Source: Halobacteriovoraceae bacterium (GTDB lineage Bacteria > Bdellovibrionota > Bacteriovoracia > Bacteriovoracales > Bacteriovoracaceae). Taken from it: a DNA stretch of 64,000 nucleotides. The position numbers and the translations under genes were made by a program. The notes under the pieces were generated by a model. That model was not told the DNA's origin and did not search any database. It worked only from the letters and a program-made list of their open reading frames with translations. Of this stretch, positions 26,414 to 35,649 are shown one piece after another; within the stretch, counting starts at the first letter, position 1; every line of letters starts with the position of its first letter. The stretch covers positions 868,001 through 932,000 of the forward strand of contig JACKAJ010000015.1 in assembly GCA_020635135.1 (NCBI GenBank), in the 5' to 3' direction.

Positions 26414-28148
26414 TTCTATTCTCCTCAAATAATGTTTTAAGGACAACTTCTTGTTTTGAAAACTTTTTCCCCAAAAGGTTTTTTCGCCAATCCTTCAAAG
26501 GGATACTAAACCCTTCTTTTTTCTTATTGAGAATAACTTCAGGGAGAGAATTCTTCAAAGCCAGCTTTAATAAATATTTAAGTTCTCTATCTTTATTTCT
26601 TACAGATTCATCTAGAGAAAAAACGAACTCGATAATATTTTTTTCCAAGAGAGGAACACGGCATTCTAAAGAAACGGCCATGCTCACGCGATCTACTTTT
26701 GTTAATATATCATCTGGAAGATATGTATGAAAATCGAGATACTGCAAGCGGGTCAAGAGAGGAAGGTCTTTTCGATAATACTTTCTAAAATACCAATAAG
26801 AATCATAGTCCTTAGGGATTCCCCAACCTTTGCGATACTTTTCTTTTTCTTCAGAAGTCAGTCCCCCTAAAAGTTTTGTATACAATTCAAGATCGGAAAG
26901 AACAAAATTCCACTCAAACACGTTGATTATTTTGCGTAATATACCTTCACCTTTTTTAAGTTTAGTTGTGATTTTTTTTAACCAAGGAAGCTTAGGTCTC
27001 TTCTGATTATATTTTATAAAATTTCTGTACCATTTATACCCGCCAAAAACTTCGTCCCCACCATCGCCAGTTAAAACAACTGTGACATTTTCTCGCGCAA
27101 ATTTAGAAACTAAAAATGTCGGATAGCAAGATGTATCCGCAAAAGGTTCATCGTACCAACTTTTGATATTGGAAAACATTTCTTTAGTACTTTCGACATT
27201 GAGTTTTTTAACCCAATGCTTTGTTCTAAATTTATCAGCAACAATTTTAGCATAGGGAGTTTCGTCTTGATGAGATCCCTCAAACCCTATGGAAAAAGTG
27301 GAAATACCTTTATGTTTTTCTGAAGCACCAGCAACAACACCACTTGAATCAATTCCTCCGCTCAAGAAAAACCCTACAGGAACATCGCTCATCATTTGTT
27401 TGTCAATTGAATCATTAATGAGTTCACGCAATTTTTTTGAAGCCGCCGATTCATCAACGACCTGACTGGAAACTTTTAAATCCCAATACTTCACTTTCTG
27501 AATATTCAAATTATTTAAATCAATATCCAGATAAGTTGCTGGTTCTAATTTGAAAACATCTTTATACAAGCTTTTAGGCGCGGGGATATAGAGATAAGTT
27601 AGGAAATCGTAGAGTGCCGTTTTATCTATTTCAGGCAAATCATTTTTGTAATAGTGCTCAATCGCTTTAAGTTCTGAAGACCATAAAATTTCGTTTTTCC
27701 TTTTTGAAAAATATAAAGGCTTAATCCCATAACGATCGCGAGCAAGATATAATTTATTTTGCTTTTTATCGTAAATAACGAAAGCATACATGCCATCAAT
27801 TTTCTCAAGAAGCTTGGCAATTCCCCACTCCCGATAGCCATGAAGAATAATTTCAGAATCTGATCGGCTTCCAAATTGATAATTTGTTTCCAATTCTTTT
27901 CGGAGCTCTGGAAAATTATAAATCTCCCCATTCACGGCAATCACAATTTCCTGATCGGAACTTATCATTGGCTGAGTTCCGTTTTCAGAGAGATCAAGGA
28001 TACTTAATCTTCTGTGGCCAATGTAAACATTGGCATGAGTATACTCATTAACACCATCTGGTCCCCTATGGGCCAATACATTAAGGCTTGAACGACATTG
28101 CTCACTGTCGGCTTGAACTTGTCCCGCTCGTCCAAAAATTCCACACAT
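26406..28148 (-). CDS. Asparagine-synthase-like glutamine amidotransferase, second copy
   Basis: 580 residues from ATG 28148. This start puts Cys at position 2 (MCGIFGRAG), as the class II glutaminase requires, and has GAGGAG upstream; the six extra upstream codons are therefore excluded. 'AHRGPDGVNEY' and 'VNGEIYNFPEL' follow, and the synthetase PP-loop 'SGGIDSSGV' is near residue 260. It is the first gene of the long minus operon 28148-15119. Expected activity is ATP- and glutamine-dependent amidation of a carboxylate; the dehydrogenase/CMP-transferase genes behind it make an acid other than aspartate the more interesting candidate. Confidence 0.85.
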   Translation of the reverse strand: MCGIFGRAGQVQADSEQCRSSLNVLAHRGPDGVNEYTHANVYIGHRRLSILDLSENGTQPMISSDQEIVIAVNGEIYNFPELRKELETNYQFGSRSDSEIILHGYREWGIAKLLEKIDGMYAFVIYDKKQNKLYLARDRYGIKPLYFSKRKNEILWSSELKAIEHYYKNDLPEIDKTALYDFLTYLYIPAPKSLYKDVFKLEPATYLDIDLNNLNIQKVKYWDLKVSSQVVDESAASKKLRELINDSIDKQMMSDVPVGFFLSGGIDSSGVVAGASEKHKGISTFSIGFEGSHQDETPYAKIVADKFRTKHWVKKLNVESTKEMFSNIKSWYDEPFADTSCYPTFLVSKFARENVTVVLTGDGGDEVFGGYKWYRNFIKYNQKRPKLPWLKKITTKLKKGEGILRKIINVFEWNFVLSDLELYTKLLGGLTSEEKEKYRKGWGIPKDYDSYWYFRKYYRKDLPLLTRLQYLDFHTYLPDDILTKVDRVSMAVSLECRVPLLEKNIIEFVFSLDESVRNKDRELKYLLKLALKNSLPEVILNKKKEGFSIPLKDWRKNLLGKKFSKQEVVLKTLFEENRIA

Positions 28149-28424
28149 TATCTTGTTTCTCCTCAAGTCTTAAGGCCCTGAAATCTCCTATCTCTAACTC
28201 ACTGAAAAATCTTAAGAAATAATAGTATATTTAAATAACAAGGACGAATATTCTTTTCAAGGTTATTACTTGCTAAAAAGCCAAAATACCCTAGAAAAGC
28301 CCCATTTGGAGGGATTTTCTGAAAAATATTTTAAAGCCATACTAACACAAAAGAACTTCATATTTTATCACTATTCGTGCTATGATTTTGAACTATTCTC
28401 AAGATTTTAAAACAAGGAAAAATA
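28149..28424. other. Divergent intergenic region (276 bp), AT-rich
   Basis: It separates the leftward amidotransferase operon from the rightward methyltransferase operon. Rightward, a promoter-like pair TTCATA/TATGAT is listed separately. Leftward I see a TATACT at 28229-28224 but no good -35 at the right distance. No open frame, inverted repeat or RNA-like structure was evident. Confidence 0.6.
28357..28386 (+). promoter_or_regulatory. Candidate promoter for the 28425-33177 operon
   Basis: TTCATA (28357-28362), 18-bp spacer, TATGAT (28381-28386); 4/6 and 5/6 matches. The predicted start near 28393 would leave a leader of about 32 nt with AAGGA shortly before ATG 28425. Confidence 0.4.
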
Positions 28425-29351
28425 ATGATTAAATCCGCATTTTCCAGCTATTTTGCCGAAAATAAAATGAAAGACGAATTGTTCAAAGACGGGATTCCTC
28501 GCTTTATTCCGTTCAGCAGCAGTTATAGTGAAGGAAATTTTTCCAAATTGAGAGAAAAACACGCTACGCTTCAGCTCGATTCTGTGAATGGAACATCGCA
28601 ACGCATAAAAACTTTTTTTAGGAAAACCACTTGGCCCAAAAACTTTCTCGAGGGAAAAACTGTCTTGGAGTGCGGATGCGGTGCAGGACCAGACACAGAG
28701 GTCTTGGCTTCGCTTGGCGCCAAGGTCGTGGCCGTCGATCAAGCTGGGGTCGACATTGCTGCTCGCAATCTAAAAAATCACCCCAATGTTCAGTTTGTCC
28801 AGGCCAGCATCACAGATCTTCCATGCAAGCCAAAAAGTTTTGATATTGTTTTCTGCCATCGCGTTCTTCAACACACTCCCAATCCGGAAAAGACTCTTGA
28901 TTACATTCTTCAGTTTGTTAAAGATGACGGGGCCGTGTTTGTAGACTCTTATGCTAGAAACTTTTTTCAAATGTTTCGCTGGAAATATCTCTTTTTGCCC
29001 ATCACAAACAAAATGGATCCCGAAAAACTTTACAATATCATTAAATGGTATGCGCCATTTTTATTTGTCGTTACTCGCTTCTTCAATAAACTTGGAATTT
29101 TTGGAAAATACTTTAACTGGGTATTTATCCCTTTTATGAATTATCGCCATGTCCCTGTTTTTAGCGATAAGTCCGATGAGTTTATTATTGAATACGGTGT
29201 TCACGATACATTTGATGCTTTAGCCCCTAAATATGATATCCCTCTTAGTGCAAAGAAGATGGATCAAATTGCAAAAAAACATTTAAAGAAACCTTACGAG
29301 ATACACACAGAAAAATCGATGACCATACTTCGAACGAAAGTAACACACTAA
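28425..29351 (+). CDS. Class I SAM-dependent methyltransferase
   Basis: 308 residues. The N-terminal region 'KDGIPRFIPFSSSYSEGNFS' resembles the zinc-ribbon-less leader of Methyltransf_11 proteins found in glycan loci. Motif I 'VLECGCGAGPDTEVLASLGA' is at about residues 84-103, then 'VVAVDQAG' and the motif IV-like 'FDIVFCHRVLQHTPNPEKTL'. A predicted C-terminal amphipathic/hydrophobic segment (about 175-235) may contact the membrane. It probably methylates a sugar or lipid-linked intermediate. First gene of a plus operon; ATG 28425 has an AAGGA ribosome site. Confidence 0.8.
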   Translation: MIKSAFSSYFAENKMKDELFKDGIPRFIPFSSSYSEGNFSKLREKHATLQLDSVNGTSQRIKTFFRKTTWPKNFLEGKTVLECGCGAGPDTEVLASLGAKVVAVDQAGVDIAARNLKNHPNVQFVQASITDLPCKPKSFDIVFCHRVLQHTPNPEKTLDYILQFVKDDGAVFVDSYARNFFQMFRWKYLFLPITNKMDPEKLYNIIKWYAPFLFVVTRFFNKLGIFGKYFNWVFIPFMNYRHVPVFSDKSDEFIIEYGVHDTFDALAPKYDIPLSAKKMDQIAKKHLKKPYEIHTEKSMTILRTKVTH

Positions 29352-29389
29352 CAAAATTGTTATTGTGTTCAGTTTGCCGAGGGAATTAT

Positions 29390-30691
29390 TTGAAAAAGAA
29401 GACTCTTGCTATTGTTTATACTGATCGATTTGCAAAAAGAAATTTTGAAACATCAGGGCTTCAAAAAAAACTCTCTCAACTCGGATACAACATCTCAACG
29501 ATCGAAGAACCGCTCCCTCGCAAAGGGTTTCAAAAGATTGTTTTTGCATTAAAAGTCTACATCTACAAGATACTCATGTATCGCTTCTTTGAAATAAAAA
29601 AAATAAAAAAACATCTTTTGCGTATACAATACCAACATCAGAAAGACCTCCACGAGTGGGATATTCTTAATAAGAAACTAGGATTTCCTTTCCCTCGATC
29701 TACGTTTATTTTCCGAATGCTCAATTTTTTATTTAAAAAGATTCCCGCCATCATTGACATAAATCCTAAACCAGACTTCATTCTCTTGACGAACATGCAA
29801 AATTTCTATGCACAAGGATATATTAAATTTGCCGAAAAAAATAATATCCCTGTTTTACCTCTTCTCAACAGTTGGGATCACCTCACTCATGGATCTCAAG
29901 TCATAACTTCTTCAAAAATTCCCTTTTTCATGGTCTGGAATACAATTCACGAAAAAGAACTGACCGATATTCACCAAATACCTAAAAATAAAATTACAAA
30001 AGTTGGAGCTTTACAGTTCGACTATCTCACAGAAATGAAACAGAGAAACGACCTTAGTCGTTCAAAACTTATAAATAAATATAAGCTCCATTCTGAGAAA
30101 AAAATTTTATTCATTCCTGCCTATAATGACCGTCATGGAAAATACGAACCCTATGTCCTTAAAAAAATAATTGAGAACAAAGACAAACTCCCTGTTGATG
30201 TGCAAATCGTGATTCGCCCCTATCCAACTGACTTACAATTCTCCCAAAGATTTTCAGAGATTTTAAATCTTCCTGATGTTCACATTGCTAAGTTAGAAGA
30301 AGGAATTGAAAGCGATCGCGAGGCGATGTCTCTTTTATTAAAAAATTCAGACATCGTCCTCTCGGGCTGCGGAACTGCTGCCATTGAAGCGATGTTTTAT
30401 GATACTAATGTCATTCATGTCGCAATTGACCCTACTGAAACAGAACAGATAAACACTCTTGCAAAAGAATATTTTTTCTCTGATCATTATCAACATATTA
30501 TGAATAAAGAAGCGAGTTTTTACACAACGACGACAGAACAACTTTTAAATGCCTTACAAGTTTATCTTACTAATCCTCAGCACCATCAATCAGGCCGTTT
30601 GAAGGTTATCGAAGAACAATTATTTTTACTCAATCAAACATCATCAGAAAAAATCTGCGAAGTTATTAATTATTATGAAAGTTCTCTTTAA
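29390..30691 (+). CDS. GT-B-fold transferase of the CDP-glycerol-glycerophosphotransferase/capsule type
   Basis: About 433 residues from TTG 29390, which follows GAGGG by 6 nt; the open frame extends 11 codons further upstream without a ribosome site. After a Rossmann-like 'TLAIVYTDRFAKRNF' come 'LNSWDHLTHGS', 'VVIRPYP'-type sequence (actual IVIRPYPTDL) and 'DIVLSGCGTAAIEAMFYDTNVI', the donor-binding pattern of GT-B enzymes related to CDP-glycerol transferases and capsule proteins. It has no membrane helix. Donor and acceptor unknown. Its end overlaps the hexapeptide acetyltransferase gene by 17 nt. Confidence 0.55.
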   Translation: MKKKTLAIVYTDRFAKRNFETSGLQKKLSQLGYNISTIEEPLPRKGFQKIVFALKVYIYKILMYRFFEIKKIKKHLLRIQYQHQKDLHEWDILNKKLGFPFPRSTFIFRMLNFLFKKIPAIIDINPKPDFILLTNMQNFYAQGYIKFAEKNNIPVLPLLNSWDHLTHGSQVITSSKIPFFMVWNTIHEKELTDIHQIPKNKITKVGALQFDYLTEMKQRNDLSRSKLINKYKLHSEKKILFIPAYNDRHGKYEPYVLKKIIENKDKLPVDVQIVIRPYPTDLQFSQRFSEILNLPDVHIAKLEEGIESDREAMSLLLKNSDIVLSGCGTAAIEAMFYDTNVIHVAIDPTETEQINTLAKEYFFSDHYQHIMNKEASFYTTTTEQLLNALQVYLTNPQHHQSGRLKVIEEQLFLLNQTSSEKICEVINYYESSL

Positions 30692-31181
30692 AATTATAAA
30701 GTTTGTTCACGACTCTGTTGTGACTACCAGAAATCACTATTTAAAATTTAAATACAAAACGCTTGGTGCTCATGTAGGAAAAGGTATTCGTTTTTTTGGA
30801 ACCCATTCTATTGGGGGTGATTTTCACAATCTCACCCTCGAAGACCACTGTGTCCTCAACGAAGACGTGATTATCAACTGCAAAGACAAGGTTGTCATTG
30901 GAAGCTATGCTATTATTTCTGCAAGAGTCCAAATTCAATCGGGAAAACTTAAACTCGACGTTCTCCCTCGAGGAGAACACAATCACGCCCCAATTACCAT
31001 TGGCCGCCATAGCTGGGTCGCTGCTGGTGTTGTAATCGCTCCCGGTGTTACAATAGGAGAAGGATCTGTTATTGGAGCTAATAGTGTTGTATTAGAAAAC
31101 ACCGAACCTTGGACTCTTTACGCTGGCTCCCCCGCCAAAAAGATTAAGCAACTTCCCATCCCCAAAGAAAGTAATGGATAA
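30675..31181 (+). CDS. Hexapeptide-repeat (left-handed beta-helix) acetyltransferase
   Basis: 168 residues. Repeating [LIV]-G-x-x-x-x units run through the middle, including 'ISARVQIQSG' and 'APITIGRHSWVAAGVVIAPGVTIGEGSVIGANSVV', and end in the diagnostic 'YAGSPAKKIK'. It resembles WbbJ/maltose-acetyltransferase-like O-acetyltransferases that use acetyl-CoA. It starts within the preceding gene (17-nt overlap) and overlaps the following acyltransferase-3 gene by 8 nt, so it is translationally coupled. Predicted cytoplasmic O-acetylation of a sugar before export. Confidence 0.85.
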   Translation: MKVLFKIIKFVHDSVVTTRNHYLKFKYKTLGAHVGKGIRFFGTHSIGGDFHNLTLEDHCVLNEDVIINCKDKVVIGSYAIISARVQIQSGKLKLDVLPRGEHNHAPITIGRHSWVAAGVVIAPGVTIGEGSVIGANSVVLENTEPWTLYAGSPAKKIKQLPIPKESNG

Positions 31182-33177
31182 AGCGAAAGATTATCGCCCC
31201 GACATCGATGGTCTGCGGGCCATTGCCGTTATCAGTGTTCTCTTGTTTCATCTCGACATTTCTTATTTCGAAGGAGGATTTGTTGGAGTTGATATCTTTC
31301 TTGTTATCAGTGGTTATCTGATTACGAAACTCATTTGGAAAGAAATCAGCACAACAAACAGTTTTTCTTTTAAGCATTTTTATTCACGCAGAATAAAACG
31401 TCTATTCCCAGCACTTTTTGCGACACTCTTTTTTACAGCTCTTGCAGGGGTGATCTTTCTTTCGCCAACTCACCTCCAGCGCTTTGGAGGTGCTCTTAGT
31501 TCGTCCCTCTTAAGCTTTTCCAATATGTATTTTTGGATAGAGGGCGATTACTTTGATTTTTCAACTAAACTAAAGCCTCTTCTGCACACATGGTCCTTGA
31601 GTTTAGAAGAACAGTTTTATTTATTTTGGCCGACGACACTTTTTCTATTCTTTTATCTTAGTAAAAGAAAAGTAAAAACTTTTATTGCCCTCCTCAGCCT
31701 CTTAGGTATTTTAAGTCTTATTCTCAATTTTCCATTTTCTGATGGCCACGTCGAATTTTTAAATACTTATCTTCCCAAAATTGGAAATTATTTTTCTAAC
31801 GGGAAAGCGACCATATTTTACCTTCTACCCTTTCGAGTCTTTGAATTTACAATTGGAGCCTTATTGGTTTGGTTATCAACAGAAAAATTTACAAAGATTC
31901 ATTTTGATTTTCTCTTTATCGTTGGAATTCTTTTATCTTTCTATTCAATAATAACTTTTAATGAAAACCTCATCTTTCCAACCTATAATGCGCTTTTTCC
32001 CTGTATGGGTGCTGCGTGCCTTATCCTAAGCGGAAATAAAAGTCGTTTTCAACCCATTCTTAGCAATTCACTCATGATTCCCATTGGATTAATTAGCTAT
32101 TCTCTTTATTTAGTTCACTGGCCAATTATTGTTTTTGCTCTCTACCTCAATCATTCCCTATCCTCAATCCAAAAACTTTTGATTGTATTAGCCTCACTGC
32201 TGATAGCAGCCTTGTTTTATAAATTCATTGAACAGCCTTTTAGAAGAAAAAAAAAGAAGTTATCATTTTGGTTAATTCTCTATTTCGCATTTTCACTCCC
32301 TCTCATAGTCTTAGGATACAAATTCAAACATGAAGAGGGTTGGCCCTGGAGAATACCTTCTTTCGCCGCTATTAACTTAGAGAAAAATCAATTTCTCTTT
32401 CATAAAAAATACTATGGAGGAGCGGGGTACCCAACTTATGGACCCGTTGAGACAAAGCTCCCTGCTGATATTGTTTTAATGGGTGATAGCCACGCTCGGC
32501 ACTATGCCGAAGGTATCTACAAGGAGTGGGCCAAGCCCCAGGGTCTCAACCTCTATATTGCTGCGGGAACATCTTGCTTTCATCTACCGCGCTTTACAAG
32601 AACAACGAAGGGAACTGACTGGAATCAACTATGCCCACAGCGTTTACAAAAAGCTCTCCAGTTTTTAAAAAATTCCACAGCTACCCGCCCCATACTTGTT
32701 ATCTCTCATTCTTGGCTAGAACAGCTCAAAGTTGCTGCTTTATTAAGTCCCCAAAAGAATTCAATAGAAAAGAAAACTTTAGATATTCAAGACATTTTTC
32801 AAGGGTTGCGAGAACTCAAAGCCCTTGTTGGAAAATCCGTAAAAATTATAGTAATTGGACAAGTTCCCACAACTGATGGAAAGAATCTTTATGATCTCTT
32901 TACCAGACCTAGGTTTATCCCCTATTTCAACGAAAATATTGATGAACTTGTCTATACCCATTCACTTCAAAGCTATGTTGACTTCAATCACTCACTAAAA
33001 GAATTCTCTGAACAAACAAATGACTTTACTTTCTTAGATCCCTTCGAAGCTCTTTGTCATGCAAACAAATGCAATAACCTTAATTCAGAAAAACGCCTCA
33101 TTTATTCAGATACATCTCACCTCAGCAAGTATGGATCTATTGAGGTGATTCACTATTTTTTAAAAAAATTACAGTGA
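31174..33177 (+). CDS. Acyltransferase-3 / SGNH fusion (OafA-type polysaccharide O-acyltransferase)
   Basis: 667 residues. The N-terminal acyltransferase-3 membrane domain (about 1-380, ten helices) opens with 'YRPDIDGLRAIAVISVLLFH', containing the conserved R and H. The periplasmic SGNH domain has block I 'VLMGDSHARHY' at about residue 430 and the catalytic D-x-x-H in 'SDTSHLSKYGS' near the C-terminus. Such fusions move acetyl groups across the membrane and onto O-antigen sugars. It overlaps the hexapeptide transferase by 8 nt and the convergent GT4 gene by 9 nt. It is paralogous to 36682-38688. Confidence 0.9.
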   Translation: MDKAKDYRPDIDGLRAIAVISVLLFHLDISYFEGGFVGVDIFLVISGYLITKLIWKEISTTNSFSFKHFYSRRIKRLFPALFATLFFTALAGVIFLSPTHLQRFGGALSSSLLSFSNMYFWIEGDYFDFSTKLKPLLHTWSLSLEEQFYLFWPTTLFLFFYLSKRKVKTFIALLSLLGILSLILNFPFSDGHVEFLNTYLPKIGNYFSNGKATIFYLLPFRVFEFTIGALLVWLSTEKFTKIHFDFLFIVGILLSFYSIITFNENLIFPTYNALFPCMGAACLILSGNKSRFQPILSNSLMIPIGLISYSLYLVHWPIIVFALYLNHSLSSIQKLLIVLASLLIAALFYKFIEQPFRRKKKKLSFWLILYFAFSLPLIVLGYKFKHEEGWPWRIPSFAAINLEKNQFLFHKKYYGGAGYPTYGPVETKLPADIVLMGDSHARHYAEGIYKEWAKPQGLNLYIAAGTSCFHLPRFTRTTKGTDWNQLCPQRLQKALQFLKNSTATRPILVISHSWLEQLKVAALLSPQKNSIEKKTLDIQDIFQGLRELKALVGKSVKIIVIGQVPTTDGKNLYDLFTRPRFIPYFNENIDELVYTHSLQSYVDFNHSLKEFSEQTNDFTFLDPFEALCHANKCNNLNSEKRLIYSDTSHLSKYGSIEVIHYFLKKLQ

Positions 33178-34338
33178 GAGAATTTCTTCCCATCGATTTA
33201 ACACACTTTCAGAGCTAAATTTTTTTGAATCATTAAAATTAGATTCAATCATTTCATTTTTTTGATCAATTTCCATATCGAGAAGCAATAGAGTTTTACT
33301 CATCCACAATTTAATATTCTCTTTTGAAGGAGGATTTAAAATAAATTTCTCGCCCATTTTATTTTTAATAATTTCGTAAACACCAACATTATTAAAATTA
33401 GAAGTGATCACCGGAACTCGACAAGCCATCGCCTCGAGCAACGCATTCGGAAATCCTTCTCTCGTAGAACTTAGAACAAATGCTTGAGCATACATTAAAT
33501 ACTTAAATGGATTTTCAGTGTTTCCTAAGAAATAAACGTCCGCATCGTCCTCTTTACTACTCAAAGATGTTTCCAAATTCAAAGAACGACACGTTTCAAG
33601 AAGATTTTGTTTTTCCTGACCATCCCCTAGTATCACAAAAGAAAGATCTTTTTTCTCTTGCTTAACCTTTGAAAAAACTTCAAGAAAGGAATCTAAGTTT
33701 TTAGCAGGATGAAGTCGCCCAACAGCAATCAAGAACTTTTTTTCTTTTAAGAAATCATACTCTCCGAGCGCTTGATTTTGTTCACTAAGAACTTGATTAA
33801 AATCGATGAAATTGTGAACAACATTAACTTTAGACTCTCGAATAAAATAATTTTTGACCAGATCTTCTTTCATGGCTTCCGTTGCCGCAACAATTTTGTC
33901 TGCCAATGGATAAAGTACGCAAATGATTAAATTATAGATTTTTCCCCACAATTCTTTTTCTCGATGAGAAGCACTTAAAAGTGTTCGCACGGAGATAATG
34001 GTTTTTCCAGAGTGAGGAGTGAGAATATTAAAAAGATTGGCTCCGTTCAAAAAACTAACACAGGCATCCAGTTTAAGTTTCTTTTTTAGCTGATAAAGTC
34101 TCCACAACCCTTTAAGACTTTCTTGAATCCCGCCTAATCCTTTCTTAGAAAAATCAATCCCTAAGCTATGTCCTTCCCCCGCCACGGGATAATCAATTTT
34201 TTCTTCTCCAAGAATATAGTGAACTTCAAATTGTGATCCCAGCGAAGTCAGAAGCCGTGAAACAATTCTTTCAGCTCCACCTTTTTGGAGATTTCCAATA
34301 AAAAACCCTACTTTGATTTTTTTATTTCTAGAAACCAA
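33169..34338 (-). CDS. Glycosyltransferase family 4
   Basis: 389 residues, GT-B. The N-terminal glycine-rich 'GFFIGNLQKGGAERIVSRLL' is typical of GT4. The donor domain has 'IAVGRLHPAKNLDSFLEVF' and 'STREGFPNALLEAMACRVPV' near residues 290-310, with the conserved E-x7-E type pair. It probably adds one sugar to the repeat unit. It shares a two-gene minus operon with 34328-35506 (11-nt overlap). Its stop region overlaps the convergent acyltransferase gene by 9 nt. Confidence 0.88.
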   Translation of the reverse strand: MVSRNKKIKVGFFIGNLQKGGAERIVSRLLTSLGSQFEVHYILGEEKIDYPVAGEGHSLGIDFSKKGLGGIQESLKGLWRLYQLKKKLKLDACVSFLNGANLFNILTPHSGKTIISVRTLLSASHREKELWGKIYNLIICVLYPLADKIVAATEAMKEDLVKNYFIRESKVNVVHNFIDFNQVLSEQNQALGEYDFLKEKKFLIAVGRLHPAKNLDSFLEVFSKVKQEKKDLSFVILGDGQEKQNLLETCRSLNLETSLSSKEDDADVYFLGNTENPFKYLMYAQAFVLSSTREGFPNALLEAMACRVPVITSNFNNVGVYEIIKNKMGEKFILNPPSKENIKLWMSKTLLLLDMEIDQKNEMIESNFNDSKKFSSESVLNRWEEILSL

Positions 34339-35506
34339 CTAGCTCTCCATATAAATTAAGATTCTTTTTAGCACACATCTCCCAGGTCAATTGTTGAGCA
34401 TCAATAAAGGCTCGTGCATTTTCGGCATACTGCTTAATCTCTGTGGGATTTTCTATTGAAAACCTCAAGAGTTCTTCGAACTTAACTGTATCTTCTGGAG
34501 AAAAAAGAAGACCTGACATCTTGTGAGTTATGACTTCTGCAATTCCCGGCAAGTCGCTCGCGAGTACCGGAAGTTTATTGGCCATTGCTTCGAGAACGAC
34601 ATTGGGTCTTCCCTCGCTTTCACTGGGAAGAACGAGTAATGAACACTTCTTCATGAATGCGAGCACTTCTTTATTAGAAAGATTTCCTATACAAACAATG
34701 TTTGCCGGATACTTTTCTTGGTATTCCAAAACGAGTGGTTTTAACTCCCCTTCGCCGATAAAATAAAAAACGAGAGAATCATATTGTGACCTTAAGCGTT
34801 CAAACACTTCAAATATTTTTAAAATTCCTTTTGATCTAATGAGATTACCAACAAAGAGGACCCGAAAAGTTCCCTGCACAGGGATCTGCGATTCCTTTTG
34901 ATCATCAGCAAAGCTCACCCCATTGGGGATGTAGAGTATTTTTCCTTTAAACCAGGGGAATTCTTCTTTGATAATTTGAATATTGTCCTTGTTGACTGAG
35001 ACTAATGCATCCGTAAATTTAAGAATTATTTTTGCGATAGTATGATCGACTTTATTGTTTCGCATCCTCTGTATATCACTCCCTCTGAGAGTCAGGCAGA
35101 GTTTTTTTCTCCACACCCACTTAGGGAGAATTCCTAAGAGACCATTAGTAAGCCAATTTATGTGAATAATATCTTTATTTCTTGCTTTAATAAAAGTCAC
35201 AATCCCTGCGCTCACCATAAAAAGGGCCAGCTTGATCACCTGAAAAGGCGATTTTTTTAAGGCTTCTGGTATTCCCCCAGCTCGGTAAAAAAAAGTTTCC
35301 GAACTCTCCAATGGGCAATAGCGAATAGGCGTTAACGTATAATTTTCACTTTGCTTACGCTGAATTTCAGAATCTGAAGGAAGCAAGATCTCTAAGTCCA
35401 CATTTTGCCCTAACTCTTCAGCGAGTTTTTGCACAAAAACTCCTGCAACATCCCCGCTTTTTCGGGGAAAAGATGTGGTGAGAAAGAGTATTTTCAATTT
35501 CTTCAT
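34328..35506 (-). CDS. Glycosyltransferase family 4
   Basis: 392 residues, GT-B. N-terminal 'ILFLTTSFPRKSGDVAGVFV', then 'IHINWLTNGLLGILPK', and the donor domain 'VLFVGNLIRSKGILKIFEVF' followed by 'SEGRPNVVLEAMANKLPVLA'. It belongs to the same class as its downstream neighbour but is not a recent duplicate by eye. First gene of its two-gene operon, divergent from the WbpP-like gene across 143 bp. The sugar transferred is unknown. Confidence 0.88.
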   Translation of the reverse strand: MKKLKILFLTTSFPRKSGDVAGVFVQKLAEELGQNVDLEILLPSDSEIQRKQSENYTLTPIRYCPLESSETFFYRAGGIPEALKKSPFQVIKLALFMVSAGIVTFIKARNKDIIHINWLTNGLLGILPKWVWRKKLCLTLRGSDIQRMRNNKVDHTIAKIILKFTDALVSVNKDNIQIIKEEFPWFKGKILYIPNGVSFADDQKESQIPVQGTFRVLFVGNLIRSKGILKIFEVFERLRSQYDSLVFYFIGEGELKPLVLEYQEKYPANIVCIGNLSNKEVLAFMKKCSLLVLPSESEGRPNVVLEAMANKLPVLASDLPGIAEVITHKMSGLLFSPEDTVKFEELLRFSIENPTEIKQYAENARAFIDAQQLTWEMCAKKNLNLYGELVGF

Positions 35507-35580
35507 ATCTTTAATAATGCGATCTCCAATTCTCTTGGCTATGATGCTCTGTGCACTGCATGTTTTGAGAGGATTTTTCC

Positions 35581-35609
35581 TTTCCAGAATAGCTTGTAGC
35601 TTTTATATT
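35581..35609 (+). promoter_or_regulatory. Candidate promoter for the WbpP-like gene
   Basis: TTTCCA (35581-35586), 17-bp spacer, TATATT (35604-35609): 4/6 and 5/6 matches. Start near 35616, leader about 34 nt, with GGGAG 7 nt before ATG 35650. Confidence 0.45.
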
Positions 35610-35649
35610 CTAGGTTCAAAAGAACGTTTCTGGCCATGGGGAGTCCTCA

